From assembly GCF_000471905.2 (NCBI RefSeq), contig NW_006500353.1, forward strand, positions 314,255-378,254: a stretch of 64,000 nucleotides of DNA, given 5' to 3'. The DNA comes from Amborella trichopoda (lineage: Eukaryota > Streptophyta > Magnoliopsida > Amborellales > Amborellaceae). Under the pieces are notes generated by a model that was not told the origin of the DNA, made no database searches, and saw only the letters and a program-made list of their open reading frames with translations. Shown here one piece after another: positions 13,301-24,890 of the stretch; positions within the stretch are counted from its first letter, which is position 1; each line of letters opens with the position of its first letter. A program made the translations under genes and the position numbers.

Positions 13301-16300
13301 CTAAATGCCTGCCAATTAGCAAATCCTTGCATGACAAACGTATACCAACTGCTGAAATTCAATTAAAATACTGAAGAAGAGTAACAAAATAGCCCTTTGT
13401 GTTCTGAAACTTAGACTCTCTCTCTCTCTCTCTCTCTTAAGTGGTAACTTTACTTCCATTGTCGCAAAAGTGGTAATCCTATTTTTGTTAATTTAAAAAA
13501 TGATGTGCATTTATAGAAAATTTTGACCAAGGGTGTGGCCCTGGGTAGAGTGGAATGGCAGAACAAGATTTTTGTAGTGGACCCAAGTAGTTGGGATAAG
13601 GCTCGGATGATGATGATAATGATGATGATTTAAAGAAGCTATTTACAAGGCTGAGTCTGTGTACATGACTCCATGATGGATCCTTTTAGTTACTAAACCT
13701 ATTTTGTATCAAAAGTGGCTTCTCTGTTCCTTCCTTTGCTAAGCATCTGCTTTTTCATTTGATCTCTCCATGTATGCTGTATTGATTTTGTAATCTTTGC
13801 TTGATGATCCCTTATCTTTTAAAAAACATATGCCAAGGGCAAGTTTTCTCCTTTTTTGTCTCAAGATATTACATTTCTGGAATCATCCTTAGATCCAATA
13901 CAGGTCATGGTTTCTGGCTCCAGTAAGCATTGACCGTGCCTTAACTTTGTATGATTCACAATTTTGAAATAGAGCAGATATGGTAGCAGAATCTTGCCCA
14001 GGTTGTCCCTAATTATGCCCCCTGCATCTGCTGGACCTCGTTTCCCACACTTGCTGCATCTAAGTTTTAACATTCCTTCAGGGGGTGGAGTCCATCTACT
14101 AGCTCTCTTTTGTCTTATTGTTTTCGTATATTCTATGTCTACCCAATGATTTTCAAGATGTGACACTAAGTGTCCCCAAAACTCTTTTCTTACTCTGGAC
14201 CACAGTATGACAGTTGCTCTTATTTTTTATTTTATTTTGTCCACCCGCGACTTTTATTTTTAACCTTTCCAATCAAATCACCCAAGCAGTTGCCAACAGA
14301 TTCAGTCTTCAAAGAATATGACCGTCTTTTGGAAAACATGAGGTTTACCACTGCTCTAACAAGGCTCAAATGAAGGGGACAGAACTCAGGTGAAGCTAAG
14401 CAGTTCCAAAATGAAGGCCCAAATCTCTGTAAGCACACGGTACAATGCAAAAACAAATGGCTCACTGTCTAATCGTTGTCCTTGCACACACTACATATAT
14501 TTGAGATGGCATACCTCTATTTATCAAATTATCAACTGTGAGCACCTTGTTCAATGTTACCAGCCATGCAGTTGCCGGATTCTTCAATGGACCATGCTCT
14601 TTTAACCATGGAGTCTTGTATCAAACTCTTAGTCAAGATGTGATGCATAGATTTAATTGAAAATGTCCCCAGGCATGCTGGCGTTCACATCAAGACATCC
14701 CCCCCCCATTTGGCATATTGAAGGACTTCTTCGTGCATAGCTTTGAGTGACTCAACTTCTCCCTTCTTTAGCGTATGACTGAATCCTGGGGTGCATATTG
14801 TTTTATGCTGCACCCTTCAAGTGTTCATGAGACCAGAGCCTTCGGTTTTGTTGCCACAGTAACCACCCCTATAAACCGAAAGCAGAGTGGTACTCCTATC
14901 CAGTTATCTAACTAGAATCTTGTGCTTCTTCCATTTACAACTTGCCACCTGATATTTTTGATGAAGGCGGAGCAATAACTATTGACCCCTCTCCAAATTC
15001 CTGCGATTTTACTTTGGCTTCAATATGCTTCATGAACCCCACCGGTTATTCTATCCCTTGCTTGCTACTACTAGCCTCCAAAGTTGTTCTTTGTGTATTT
15101 TAAATCTCTTTAGTCGCTGATGCAAGAAGGGCCTTGTTTGTTTCCTTAATTTTCCATATATCCTAAATGCCCTGCATTTTGTCTACAAGAAAGGACCCAA
15201 TTAACCAAATGGATGTGATGCCCCTCTTCTAAGCCTACCCATGAAAAGCTCGTCATTATCTTTTTAATTTCTTTTGCTAGGAAGGGACAAGAAATAAATG
15301 CATGTAATATGTCGATAGTTAAGATATTATCGACTTGAATAGGGCGATTCTTCCCTCTAAGGATATAATTTCTTTTTTCCAAGCTGCTAGTTTACTCTGA
15401 AACCCCTCTAGGTTCCTTCCCCACGTTCCTTTGCTGCTTTCCTATGGCACAGTGGCAAGTCTATGTATTTATTTGGCATTTTATATATGGTACACACTAT
15501 ACTGCTTGCGAGCCCTAACCTATCATCCAGGACCAGAATCTGTAAAAGCCTAGTGTTTTCCATGTTAATAGCTGAAGCTACCGAAGCACCTTAGTAAAAC
15601 ATATAAATTCTTCATTTGTGCCACAGTTGCAATATCAAAGTGTCACAAGACCTTTAGGAGATGACTTGAACGCTGTTAGTAGGCCAGATTGATAGACTTT
15701 GCCAAACATACAAACTAAAAAATCAGACACTATTGAGAAAAGGATAAGCTTCTTTTATCCCAAAAAAAAGAAAAAAAAAGAGGAAAAGGGTAAGCTTCTG
15801 TATGCCGGGAAATGCCTTTTTGGTGCTCGCTTGACAAGGATAAAGAAGTTGACTGAGGACAAGCATCCTGAAATCCTGCTTCATTTTTCAACGGAACTCA
15901 TCAACCGCTTTCTCCACCCAAAAACGCGATCTTGACCAACTTCTTTTTTGGTTGTTTTAGTTTGAAAGACAAATTTGTTGCACTGATCTAGCACATATAG
16001 CAGAAGGTCAGCACCAGGATTTGGAGTAGATTGCCTTCTAGTTCACAAACCGCACGGCCATTGTGTACTAAAAAATAAGAGTCAGTCCTGAATTTTCTGA
16101 CTCAACCTTCCTTCCTTTGATCCTCGTCGCTAGATAGCTTCCAGAAACTCTAAATATGAATGATACGACAAAAAACAGACATTTATAAATACATAGTTAT
16201 GCATAGGTTGGCACTAGGCAGAGGGATAACTATGACCTATACCCAATTTTATAATAGTGAGGATGCATAAGGACGCAATTTTGTGTCTCTACCATAGATA

Positions 16301-19300
16301 ACACAATTACGGTCCTCATGATTTTCCAACTTTATCCTCCTTATTTGGCTTCAAAATTCATTTATCGCTCCCTCATTTCTCAGAATCATGTATAAAATAT
16401 TATTTTCAGTGAATGGATTCCTTAAACTGCCAAATTTTAATATATTTCCATGTTTTGTGATTGGTTTATTTGCATAATTTAGAAATGATTTTGATTCTGA
16501 GAGGAACATGTTTCATCTTTGTGCAGGAGCCAAAGATATCTTGCTCAACATTTCTAAGAAGCAAGGGAAGCGAATGGATTCACCTGAATCTGCTAAAGAC
16601 ATCCCCAAATTCATTGAATTCTTTAATGTATGTGTTTTATTTAAATAAGTGATATTGAGCTATTGAAAGGCCATTGAATTCATTTGATTTTCCTACCTCA
16701 ATGAAGAAATAAATTATCATAATAATGTTCATATGAATAGGACTATAGAATGACACTAGATGTAGAATGGATATATAAATATATATATATNNNNNNNNNN
16801 NNNNNNNNNNNNNNNNNNNNNNNNNNNNNNNNNNNNNNNNNNNNNNNNNNNNNNNNNNNNNNNNNNNNNNNNNNNNNNNNNNNNNNNNNNNNNNNNNNNN
16901 NNNNNNNNNNNNNNNNNNNNNNNNNNNNNNNNNNNNNNNNNNNNNNNNNNNNNNNNNNNNNNNNNNNNNNNNNNNNNNNNNNNNNNNNNNNNNNNNNNNN
17001 NNNNNNNNNNNNNNNNNNNNNGATACAAGAGAGTGTAGAAGTCACCCACAAGCCGGGGCTCTAGCGAAAAATAGGCTTACCAAGGAATGGTAGCCCTATA
17101 CAAAAAATGGCGTTGCATCTCAAAAGTTAACCCAGAATATATAAACAAGAAAAACAGGGTAGCAAAAGACTGTCTCAAAAAAATCGGGTAGTGCCGTTGT
17201 GGGCTCTGTCCTTAGTGAGGGTGTCCGCCTGTGCATTGGATTCCCGCCAGGTATGCTTCCATGAGACGACCATATCCCTGCAAATATGAGTAATTTCGTC
17301 ATAAATTGGGGTTAGATACCAGGGGCAAGGTGAGGAGCCGGTGCCCCAGGATATTTTGGGCATCTCCTTCAATAATCAGGGGTTGACTCCAAGAAGAATT
17401 GAAGAGCTTGGGGCCAGTTAGAAGGGCCATGGACTCAGCAAATTGGGAGTCCGCATGGCCAATGTGGCTGGAAAAGGAAGCCAAAGTGAGACCATTGTGG
17501 TCCCTGAAGATGCATCCCGCACTTGCCGTGCCTGGGTTGCCGAGAAAGCACCCTTCGAAATTTAGCTTGGTTTGACCCAGGGGTGTTGGAGTCCAATGAT
17601 GAGCCTGGAAGATGCGCGAAAGGCAGATGCTGAGCAAGGTTTGCCAATTATGGAGGAATGTTGAGGAGGGTCGATTGTGGTTGGTGGCCCAAAAAATGAC
17701 CGAATGTAGGCCCTCCAGCAGGGCCTCAGGGGCATAGAGATCTTTCTTGTCCTCCTTCGCCCTCATCCATAGACTTATTATGTTCCATCCTAGGGAGGGA
17801 CGCTGTACTCAATTTTGGTCCGATCTTTTCTGCATTCTATTGATAAAAAAATCCCACTTACTGGGTAATGATTAGAATATCTCCTATGACCATAAATTCA
17901 TTTGCAAGGAACACCGAAAGAGTGTCAACCTTTTGTGAGAAGCAATTCCATATGTGGGAACAAAGTCTTCTAGGGAATGTTTTTATTCCTGTCAGTAATG
18001 CATCTCTCTTGATTCTGTTACACAACTTGTTTTTAATTTTTTTAAATACGTTCGCTAAGATCACATAACAAATAAATCAAAGCATGACTGAAGTAATTGG
18101 AAATGGTTCTTTGTTGATCATTCAATTGGGGTCAGCTACGTCTACCTTATTAGATACCGCGTACTCTCTTCATCTAATCCCTGCCTTCGATCTTTTATTG
18201 TCTTGCTCTAATCTCCTTATTGTTGTGCCTTTGTTCTGCACCTTACTACTATGTTAACTACAATTTTGTCTTAGCTCTCCTAATTTGGCCAAATGGGAGT
18301 GTAGGAAAAGAGTGCAGGAACACGTGGCCCTTACATATTGGGAAATGGACAATGCCATCCTCTCCCTATCAGACAAATGTTTGTTGTGGTCATTTTGAAT
18401 TTAATAATTCTGTGACAGTTCAAGTATTCTTATTATGGGGTTGGTTTGATATTTATGCCTCTACATGATTCTGATGCTGAAGATCTATGTGGAAAGCTAT
18501 TAGATTATTTTCTTAAAATTGTATTGTAACCATTCTTATTTGTTCTAGGATCGTATCAACATGGATGAGTTTAAGTACCCCGTCGAACATTACAAGGTGA
18601 GCATTTCTTTCAGACCAATAATTCAAAGTTACATTCCTTGGTTAAATTGTGTTTGCAATTAGTGTTTGTCATTATAGAAACTTGTTTACAAACTAATCAG
18701 TGAAGATTGATTTAGGAAAATATAAAGTTGTGCAATACTACGAAGTATTCTGCATGACATGGATTTTTCATGAACACTGTTTTGTACTTGAGTATGGAAA
18801 CTTGATTTCATTATCAGTAGCTTTGAAGCATATCTTGTATTTGATTTTCATTGAACTTATTCTTTTGTTGCTTGTTACTCCTTGAACCACATTTACATGT
18901 ATAGGAACTGCGATTATGGAGGATTGAGAGCAATGCCATTGGGACAAGAGAAAGTCTAAAATGATTTCCTCTAGCTTCTATGAGACTGACAAATACTACC
19001 ATTAAATAAAGGAAAATATTACATGATTTAAAAATTGGAAATGAGAACATGGGTCTGTTGCTTCTGCATACTGTGCTTGTAGTTTGGTAGTTATGCAATG
19101 TTATGTTTGTATCATGTTATACAGTAATTGTTTTATTCCACTTCCTGAACGTGACTTTGGTTAAGCAATTAATTAGTTATCTTTTCTGTGAAGCCTGATA
19201 ACAAACTTGTCCAACAGAACAATAGAGCAGCATTTAGGACCCAGGGATTTATAACTAAATAATTCTTAAAGCCCAGTCTTTGAGTTTCATTTTTAAACCA

Positions 19301-22300
19301 GTTATTCAGCAAATTTTTCTGGTTGGAAATTTATTTCTTAGGTTGTCTTGTTACGGCTGGTGTACCATAAATAACAAGTCATATTCTCTTTTACAAGACT
19401 TTTGTTGTCTAATAAGGTTGAAGATGCACTTGATCTCATCTCCATTAATCAGTTCCTAGGGCTTAATTGGTTCAGATTTCATCACCTCCTCTGATATGCT
19501 TAAATTTCTTGGTGACTGTTATTTTTGAGACATCATTGGATATGCCATCAATGATTTTGGTGCTAATTTTCTTCTTGTTCATTGATGATTTCACCACTCG
19601 CCTTTAAGAATGAGTTTTTGTTTATGCTCTATTCATATTTGTTATGATTTGTAGAGGGATCAAAGTTAACGGCTCTCTAATATTCATTCGTTTTCTTTTC
19701 TTTTGTTTTTTAATTCTTGTTGGCTTATGCATTAAAGAGTTTTAGGTCTTCAATGTACTTGCATAAACCGTTCTTCCTCATTTTATTCATCAGGATGAGT
19801 CCTTATGTTAAGCAAAATTAGTCAAAAATGGAAGCGCTGTAGCTTCCTATAGCTTGTCCTCTGTAATAGAGTGACCTTTATTAAAAAAGATTCAATTTGT
19901 AAGGTATATTTTCAAAGTTTTGAATAACGTGCTTGCAAAAATGTTTTAATGCTTATGGGTAATTTTATGAAAATTTTGAATATATCAGGGTTCTATTTTC
20001 TGAAAATAATGTTGTTCTATTTAAATTACTTTCCAGTGATTCGCTTCACTTTGTTTTGGTTTAGGGCCTGAAGCCGAAGACTTTGGCCGATCAAAGCCAA
20101 GGGAAACTGATGACTTTGGTGTCTTGGATTTCTTTAATGCAAAATATGTTTCTTTCACATTTTATCTTTATGTTTCTTGTCTTGTTAACATGATATTAGA
20201 GCAATTTAGATCTCAGCAGTCTCTTTTGTTGTAAATTTTTTTGTTTCCTTTGTACTTTCCGAACACAGTCAACAATCTTCTGTTTCCCTTTTGTGTTTCC
20301 CTGCATGATTAATTTCAGTATCAATGAAAGTCAGAACTCAATACTAAACAATCAGGAAGCCTGCTTCTTAAACACATCCTTATTCGAAAAAGTTAACTTA
20401 GGTATTAACTGCAGCAAGAGAAATGACTTACAGAGTTCCAAGTATAAAAAAACATCCTTTTCTGTTCAGTGCTCACCTTTCTTCGAAGATTTTTGAGGAA
20501 CACAATGTGACTTGATTAATTACATTTATACTCTGGAAAGTAGATATGTGTTTTGAATACATCTAGGTGAACAATGAAATCTAAAATCATTTGTTTGTAC
20601 TCTCTTGGTAGTAAGTTGTATATTCTGTTGACATAGAATATAGTCCAAATTCCAAATTTTAATTTATTTAATGTTTGTTTTTCTTCGTGAGATATTCCCA
20701 TCTTTTGTTGGTTTCATTGTCTTTTGTTTCCAAAAAGGTGGAATCATAACACATTTTCTTTATGGGCAGACATTTAATGAATTTTTCATTAGAAAGTTAA
20801 AACCAGGTGTTCGACCAATTGCATATGAAGGAAACAATGGTGTGGCAGTTTGCGCTGCCGATTGTCGCTTAACAACATTTAAATCAGTAGATGATAGTTT
20901 AAGATTCTGGATCAAGGTAAATTTTCTGTCTTTGGCTTCAATAGTTGATAATTGCATGCTACGAGATGAAGAAGTTCCTTGTTTGGAGTGATAGATTTGT
21001 GGAATAGATTCATATAGTCCTCAGATTTTGCTACATCTGCGCTAGTCAAATGATCAGGCAGATTACTTAATGGGCAAGCTTTCTATGCTTCCCCTACAAC
21101 ATAAAACTTATATACTTCCCCTTATCCAACCCTAAATGGAGGGCTAAGATTGCCCCAATCACAATGTCACGTATCTACACTATTTTATTTTTAATTTTTT
21201 TTTTCTATAAACTATTTTGACACCAAATTTTGTACGTCGAATCCTCTATTAAACTCACACCAGCGAAAAATATTAAAAAAATATTTCAAGTAAAATAAAA
21301 TGACCAAAATACCCCTGAAAGTTTCAAGGGGTATTTTGGTCATTATATTTATCGAAAAATTATTTTTAATATTTTTTATAGGTGCACCCAATTAGAAGAT
21401 GGCACGTACCAAATTTCATATTCATACAATTTGTATAAAAAAAATTAAAAATAAAATACTTTGAGATGTCCGATCTAAGATCAAACGGTGAGTGACTCTC
21501 TTGATCAAAATTGGACGGCTGGATGGTAGGGGGACGATAGAACTTCTATGCTATAGGGGAAGCATAGAAACCTTTCCCTTATTCTTTTATTTTAGCTTCA
21601 CAGGATTGTAACTTAGTTTGTGTTCCAGAGGATATAAAAAGAATAGGTCATTTTGTTTGGTCATTTGGTGCAAACTTTAAGAGTTTGAATGCTTGACCTT
21701 CTTCATCTGAAGCTGGATGTCTACCCCACCAAACCAAAGACTAATGAACAAAGGATGTTGTATAGGTGTCATATATTTTTTTGCAATTTCTTGAGTTTCT
21801 TCAGGTTTAGCACTCAAGACTCCAGATCTTGGTGGGTTGGTTTCATGACATATTTCTTTTCTGTCAATTCATGGTGTATTTTTTCAGGGTCGTAAGTTTT
21901 CTGTTCAAGGCCTCTTAGGGAAGGATATTTGCTACAATGCTTTAGATGAAGGATCTTTGGCAATATTCCGTCTGGCCCCACAGGTAGAGTGATGATACAT
22001 CTCATGTTTTAGATTTATTTATAATCATGTATGGATAGATTGTCTGTTATCTATTTTCCTATAATTTTAAATGGTTACTTATGAGTTTTCTCCCTAATGG
22101 GTACAGGATTACCATCGTTTCCACGTTCCAGTCTCTGGAACCATTGAGAAATTTGTGGATATTCCTGGAAGCTTGTACACTGTATGTTATTATTTATGAT
22201 GCCATTTTCCATAAAGATTTTACAGAAGACATTTTTGTTTTATAATTGATTTTCCTTTTATATTGCATTCATTGCTAAAACCCAGTGAGTTATCATGAAT

Positions 22301-23904
22301 GACCAGGTTAATCCTATAGCTGTGAATAGCAAGTACTGTAATGTCTTCACTGATAATAAGAGAGTGGTCTCCATAATTTCAACCGAAGAATTTGGAAAGG
22401 TATATGAATTTTTTGATGAAGAATAATATTGATGTGAATTCCGTTTTTTCTTTTTTGTCAATTCCTTTTCACTAGTCTCTATTGGTTGTAATGGCTCAGC
22501 TGGCTTTTATTATCCCTTGTTTGAATAATTTTATTATTGGAATCCCCTATATTTCCAAGATAGACCCTGAATGAGACATTCTTTCATTACTTTCTTTGGT
22601 TCAAGCTCCTGCATTAATTGATGGTCTTGAGACATTCGCTCTTAATTTCTTTGGTTTAAAGGTTTGAATTAATTGGTTGCAGGTGGCATTTGTTGCCATT
22701 GGAGCTACGATGGTTGGTAGCATCACCTTCTTAAGAAAGGAAGGAGACTATGTCAACAAGGGAGATGAGGTTTTCTACCACCCCTCTCTTTTGTTTCTTT
22801 CTGGAAAAGTTTCACTTTCAGTACTTGACTGCTAACATTCCAATGCTTCTTTCCTGGATTTTGCAGTTTGGATATTTTTCGTTTGGTGGCAGCACTGTCA
22901 TGTGTGTTTTTGAGAAGGTTAGTCGCTTGTCTCATATACTAAAACAGCACGAGATAGTAAAGGTGCTGGTACTTGGTCTTCATTTTATGAAACTTTTTGT
23001 TGTGCGCAGCTTTTAGCCCAACATGCCTTTGATTAATTGCTCTCTCTGTACCTTTCCCTAATGGATTCTGAAGTGTAGATGAGTGTAAGGTCGTAGTGAA
23101 AACCATCACCGTTTTTGTTGAAAAAGCCTCAATAATTTTCAGACAAGGATAGCTGCTTTCATATTGCGGTGTTTTAATCTATGTTTCTTATTCTATGAAA
23201 ACGAGTCTTCACAATAATAATATAATTCATAAATTTATAAAATTTGTAAGATAAACATTAGTTTTCATAGATGCGCTTGTCTTATGCATGAATAGTTATT
23301 CAGAGCTATTATTTTTTGAATTTTACTTAAATAATTTCTCTTTGTAGAAGTTTTCAATTTCATCTTGGATTTCCCAAAGGCAAACTAAATTTTTGAGATG
23401 TCCCCAGAAATTAGCTGCCTGACTAAACTCTAAGACTGAGTCAAAAGCTTCAATGTCCCTAGTTCAATTCTTTAGGTGTTATTACCCTGAGCTCCACAGG
23501 CAATGTAGGCCGCAGAAGGAAGTTGCATCCCTTTTCTTTTGGACTCTCAATACCCATTCTATTTGGACTTTTCTGTTGACATTGTGGTTCTTTGTGAATG
23601 CCTCAGTATTATTGACACTGAATTCCCTGGCTGTCACGTTTGTTTTCTATTTCAATTGCTTCTCGGTTTTGAATTCTTCTAGCCCTGTTAAAAGTATGGG
23701 GGACCTCCTCTATCTACTGTTACATTTGAATTTTGAACAAAAATCCAGGATGCGATCGAGATAGATACCGACCTCCTTGCAAATAGTGAAAGATCACTCG
23801 AGACTTTGGTTTCTGTGGGGATGACATTGGGTGTCTCCAAACGGAGATCGAATGATATCAGAAGGCCTACTTTGGAGGATAGCATCGTGGGCAACCCTAC
23901 TTAA
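1353..23904 (+). CDS. PSD2/PSD3-like: Phosphatidylserine decarboxylase, C2/EF-hand type (PSD2/PSD3-like), 5'-partial
   Basis: Pyridoxal-independent, pyruvoyl-dependent enzyme that converts phosphatidylserine to phosphatidylethanolamine; plant PSD2/PSD3 act in tonoplast or ER. Fourteen in-frame GT-AG exons: 1353-1436, 1559-1650, 2104-2259, 2409-2493, 12337-12448, 16527-16627, 18549-18596, 20770-20916, 21888-21983, 22107-22181, 22307-22399, 22683-22769, 22867-22917, 23749-23904. They give 460 residues plus TAA. The first two exons carry EF-hand loops (DYDEDDHLSFSE and DKNGDGAVSIEE). The third has a CCPVCGE zinc-ribbon-like motif. Catalytic elements follow in order: AADCRL (Asp), DYHRFHVPVSG (His) and FGGST, where the proenzyme cleaves itself between Gly and Ser to form the pyruvoyl group. 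Arabidopsis PSD2 is about 635 residues, so roughly 175 N-terminal residues (C2 domain) lie left of the window. No stop or frameshift was seen. The introns of 9843 bp and 4078 bp are filled with transposons. PSD2 versus PSD3 cannot be decided here. Confidence 0.95.
3125..3525. repeat. 200-bp tandem duplication
   Basis: Unit 3125-3324 is repeated at 3325-3525 with only a few differences (GGCC/GGTC, one inserted G, GGGATT/GAGACT). The unit spans the join between the inverted-repeat element and the start of the LINE, so the duplication came after that insertion. Confidence 0.9.
3530..5283 (+). pseudogene. LINE ORF1-like region (Pro/Ser/Thr-rich), degenerate
   Basis: C-rich sequence upstream of the endonuclease, with overlapping open stretches at 4263-5051 and 4765-5283 in different frames. 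Both are rich in Pro, Ser, Thr and Leu. No zinc knuckle or RRM was recognised. The position between the LINE start and the endonuclease argues for a frameshifted ORF1 C-terminal region. It is not a host gene: there are no splice signals and the frames overlap on both strands because of base composition. Confidence 0.5.
5635..6400 (+). pseudogene. LINE AP-endonuclease domain, degenerate
   Basis: Frames together show the exonuclease-endonuclease-phosphatase fold signature: LALTETKL near 5720, IWVIWDP and FTAVYGPN in the middle, GGDFNVTR near 6050, and TSDHCPI near 6295. The domain nicks target DNA for target-primed reverse transcription. Stops and frame changes occur at about 5650, 5780 and 6230, so it is not expressed as an intact protein. 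Confidence 0.85.
6600..7165 (+). pseudogene. LINE reverse transcriptase C-terminal remnant
   Basis: Reads FCNASPKEIHNLFLFLRCFE, GFKVNNDKT, YLGLPL, GGRLTLIKATLANIPVY and FFWSGADSDHKFHLIAWDKL, all typical of the region after the catalytic YADD box of plant L1 elements. The residues just before FCNAS read LNFLTSLV in place of an FADDTL-type motif. About 400 residues of the RT body are absent between 6400 and 6600. Confidence 0.85.
7370..8600 (+). pseudogene. LINE zinc-knuckle linker and RNase H domain, degenerate
   Basis: The linker FTVSSFYRTL...APPKVEVFMWLAL near 7610-7745 is the zf-RVT type seen in plant L1 elements. RNase H follows in shifted frames: KLTFDGCSP near 8230, GIGVILRDHLGSIVASVSKHIG near 8280-8345, and EAEVEALLEGLLL near 8360. 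It ends near 8600, before the 3' UTR and A-tail. Confidence 0.8.
8839..9990. other. Unclassified insertion between LINE tail and inverted-repeat end
   Basis: About 1.15 kb that belongs neither to the LINE nor to the inverted-repeat shell. It has CT-rich patches, a TATTTAAA box near 9227, and an imperfect inverted repeat around an A/T tract (GTGGAATTCAGGTAT near 9928 and ATACCTTGAGTTCCAC near 9976). A solo LTR is possible, but no TG...CA ends or target duplication were confirmed. Confidence 0.3.
10361..10640. repeat. Diverged 153-bp tandem duplication
   Basis: Copy 1 starts TATAAAATGAAGAT at 10361 and copy 2 the same at 10514. Both continue through ATATGACAAGTAAAGG, GTGCATATCATTTATC and TCAAG-TGT-TGCC. 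Similarity is roughly 80 percent by eye. Intronic, with no coding sense. Confidence 0.75.
10641..12336. other. Intronic sequence, nothing recognised
   Basis: Decarboxylase intron between the inverted-repeat element and the 12337 exon. No protein family, RNA gene or repeat boundary was recognised by eye. A pyrimidine-rich acceptor precedes 12337. Confidence 0.5.
12589..12741. repeat. Two-copy tandem repeat of 83 and 70 bp
   Basis: Units 12589-12671 and 12672-12741 both start AAGTCCTTTGTCT(T/G)GCATGG and end CTAACATTTGATTCAATTTT. They differ by a 13-bp indel. Confidence 0.85.
13522..13629 (+). mobile_element. RTE-type LINE 3' tail
   Basis: Reads GGGTGTGGCCCTGGGTAGAG, AATGGCAGAACAAGATTTTTG, and CCAAGTAGTTGGGATAAGGCT, followed by imperfect (GAT)n. 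This is the typical 3' end of plant RTE LINEs. Severely 5'-truncated. Confidence 0.75.
13870..15560 (-). mobile_element. L1-type LINE remnant, antisense in decarboxylase intron
   Basis: On the - strand, from 15560 downward: LGSGGRLGLAS-type sequence, EGFQSKLAAWKKRNYILRGK, AKEIKKIMTSFSWVG and HLVNWVLSC (post-RT region). Then near 14450 comes HLFLHCTVC (zinc-knuckle linker), and near 14130-13970 WTPPPEGMLKLRC and AGGIIRDNLGKILL (RNase H). Frames are broken many times. Confidence 0.75.
16791..17021. other. Assembly gap (231 N)
   Basis: Run of N preceded by a TA-rich simple repeat (ATATATAAATATATATAT). Reading frames across it are meaningless. The gap lies in the intron between exons 16527-16627 and 18549-18596. 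Confidence 0.99.
17040..17860 (-). mobile_element. L1-type LINE 3' fragment (RNase H), antisense
   Basis: The - strand encodes an RNase H domain: HHWTPTPLGQTKLNFEGC, GNPGTASAGCIFRDHNGL, ASFSSHIGHADSQFAE and LIIEGDAQNI. In a second frame the terminal SWKHTWRESNAQADTLTK follows. One frameshift near 17340 splits the domain. It ends beside the N gap, so its 3' tail may be in the gap. Confidence 0.85.
18112..18200 (-). mobile_element. Possible RTE LINE tail fragment
   Basis: TCATTCAATTGGGGTCAGCT resembles the reverse complement of the RTE 3' signature (AGCCGACCCCAATTAGTTGG). There is no GAT tail and no coding match, so this is weak. Confidence 0.3.
21072..21578. mobile_element. Foldback MITE in catalytic-domain intron
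   Basis: The ends GGGCAAGCTTTCTATGCTTC and, in reverse complement, GGGAAAGGTTTCTATGCTTC match closely. The two halves are imperfect inverted copies along almost the full 507 bp, both with AGTATTTTATTTTTAATTT-like cores. The centre is a perfect 16-bp stem: TGACCAAAATACCCCT at 21301-21316 with its complement at 21327-21342. Flanks TTAAT/TTATT give no clean target duplication, so the superfamily is uncertain. It lies between exons 20770-20916 and 21888-21983. Confidence 0.8.
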
Positions 23905-24579
23905 GAGTGTTAAAACTTTTAAGAATCGAAAGTGACTGCATTTCATATTTTATTATGAGTTGATCTGCAAACCTATTTGTATATTTTGTATTGTTCAAGC
24001 TATTTACAACGATGATTAATGTAAAACTTGGTGTAAAGTGGGTTCCAAGGTTTCTGAATGTATGAGACATGTATTTCTAGGATCGAAGTGCATTTTGATA
24101 TAGGAAGATGATACTTTTCTGTGCTGACACGTGGGTAGGATACATTGCTACCAGTCACTGTTTTTTCTCTTTTGCATGTGATCTCTAATGTTTTCTCAAG
24201 ATCACATTCATGAGCACTACACACTCTCTCTCTCTCGCACTTGCACACATTTCATCAAATAAGTAATAAGGTAATTCACATCAAATAAGAAGGTTAAACC
24301 ACATATCCTCTCTCCCCCATCATCGGATAAGAAAGGTTATACCTAGCCCAAGGGAAGGAAGGAGTGAGATCAGATAGAAGGTGAGAGCAAAAAGAAAAAG
24401 GGGGAAATATGTATGACCTTTGAAATTGCAATCTCAGATAAGCCCTCGGGCCAAATTGTAATCTGAAATAAACCCTCGGGTCTGTGGAAAGTGCATGGGT
24501 TCCCTAAAAAAAAAAAACAAAAAAAAAGAAAAAAAAAAAGAAAAGAAAAAAAAAAAGATGATTCATATTTTATTATTTT
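23905..24579. other. Decarboxylase 3' UTR and convergent intergenic DNA
   Basis: Starts just after the TAA of the decarboxylase. The first 100-150 bp are probably 3' UTR, but no certain polyadenylation signal was assigned. It holds a CTCTCTCTC tract at about 24223-24236 and an A-rich run (AAAAAAGAAA) at about 24506-24556. No gene recognised. Confidence 0.5.
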
Positions 24580-24890
24580 TTAGGGAAAAAGTTTATTTAA
24601 TTAAGGTGCATCTCAAAAATTCATTGAAAAAGTTTGTTTTGACTCTAGAAAGCTATCTAATTAATATGGAAAAAAAAAAAAAGAGATCTCAAGTTCCAAA
24701 AACAGTACATCTTGCAAGATTTTATTTGGACCGTCTATTTTCAAGATTTTTATGCAGGTCAGCTTGATTTTGAGACACTTTTGGAGTCAAATATTTTATA
24801 ACTATAGATTTTCAAGCCATCCTAAGAAGTTTTGGCACCAAAATTGCATTTTATGACATTTTGATTTGACTTTGATTGTTTAAAGTTGAA
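24580..24890 (-). repeat. Family A repeat, diverged inverted copy
   Basis: Reads as a diverged reverse-oriented relative of the element at 25255-25766. Shared words, in order: AGGGAAAAAGTTTA, GTGCATCTCAAAAA, ATCTCAAGTTCCAAAAACAG, GTACATCTTGCAAGATTTTA, GGACCGTC and TTTCAAG. The ends are unclear. Confidence 0.5.

Noticed and set aside
16743-17064. Open frames on both strands across the N run
   Set aside because: They exist only because N has no stop codons.
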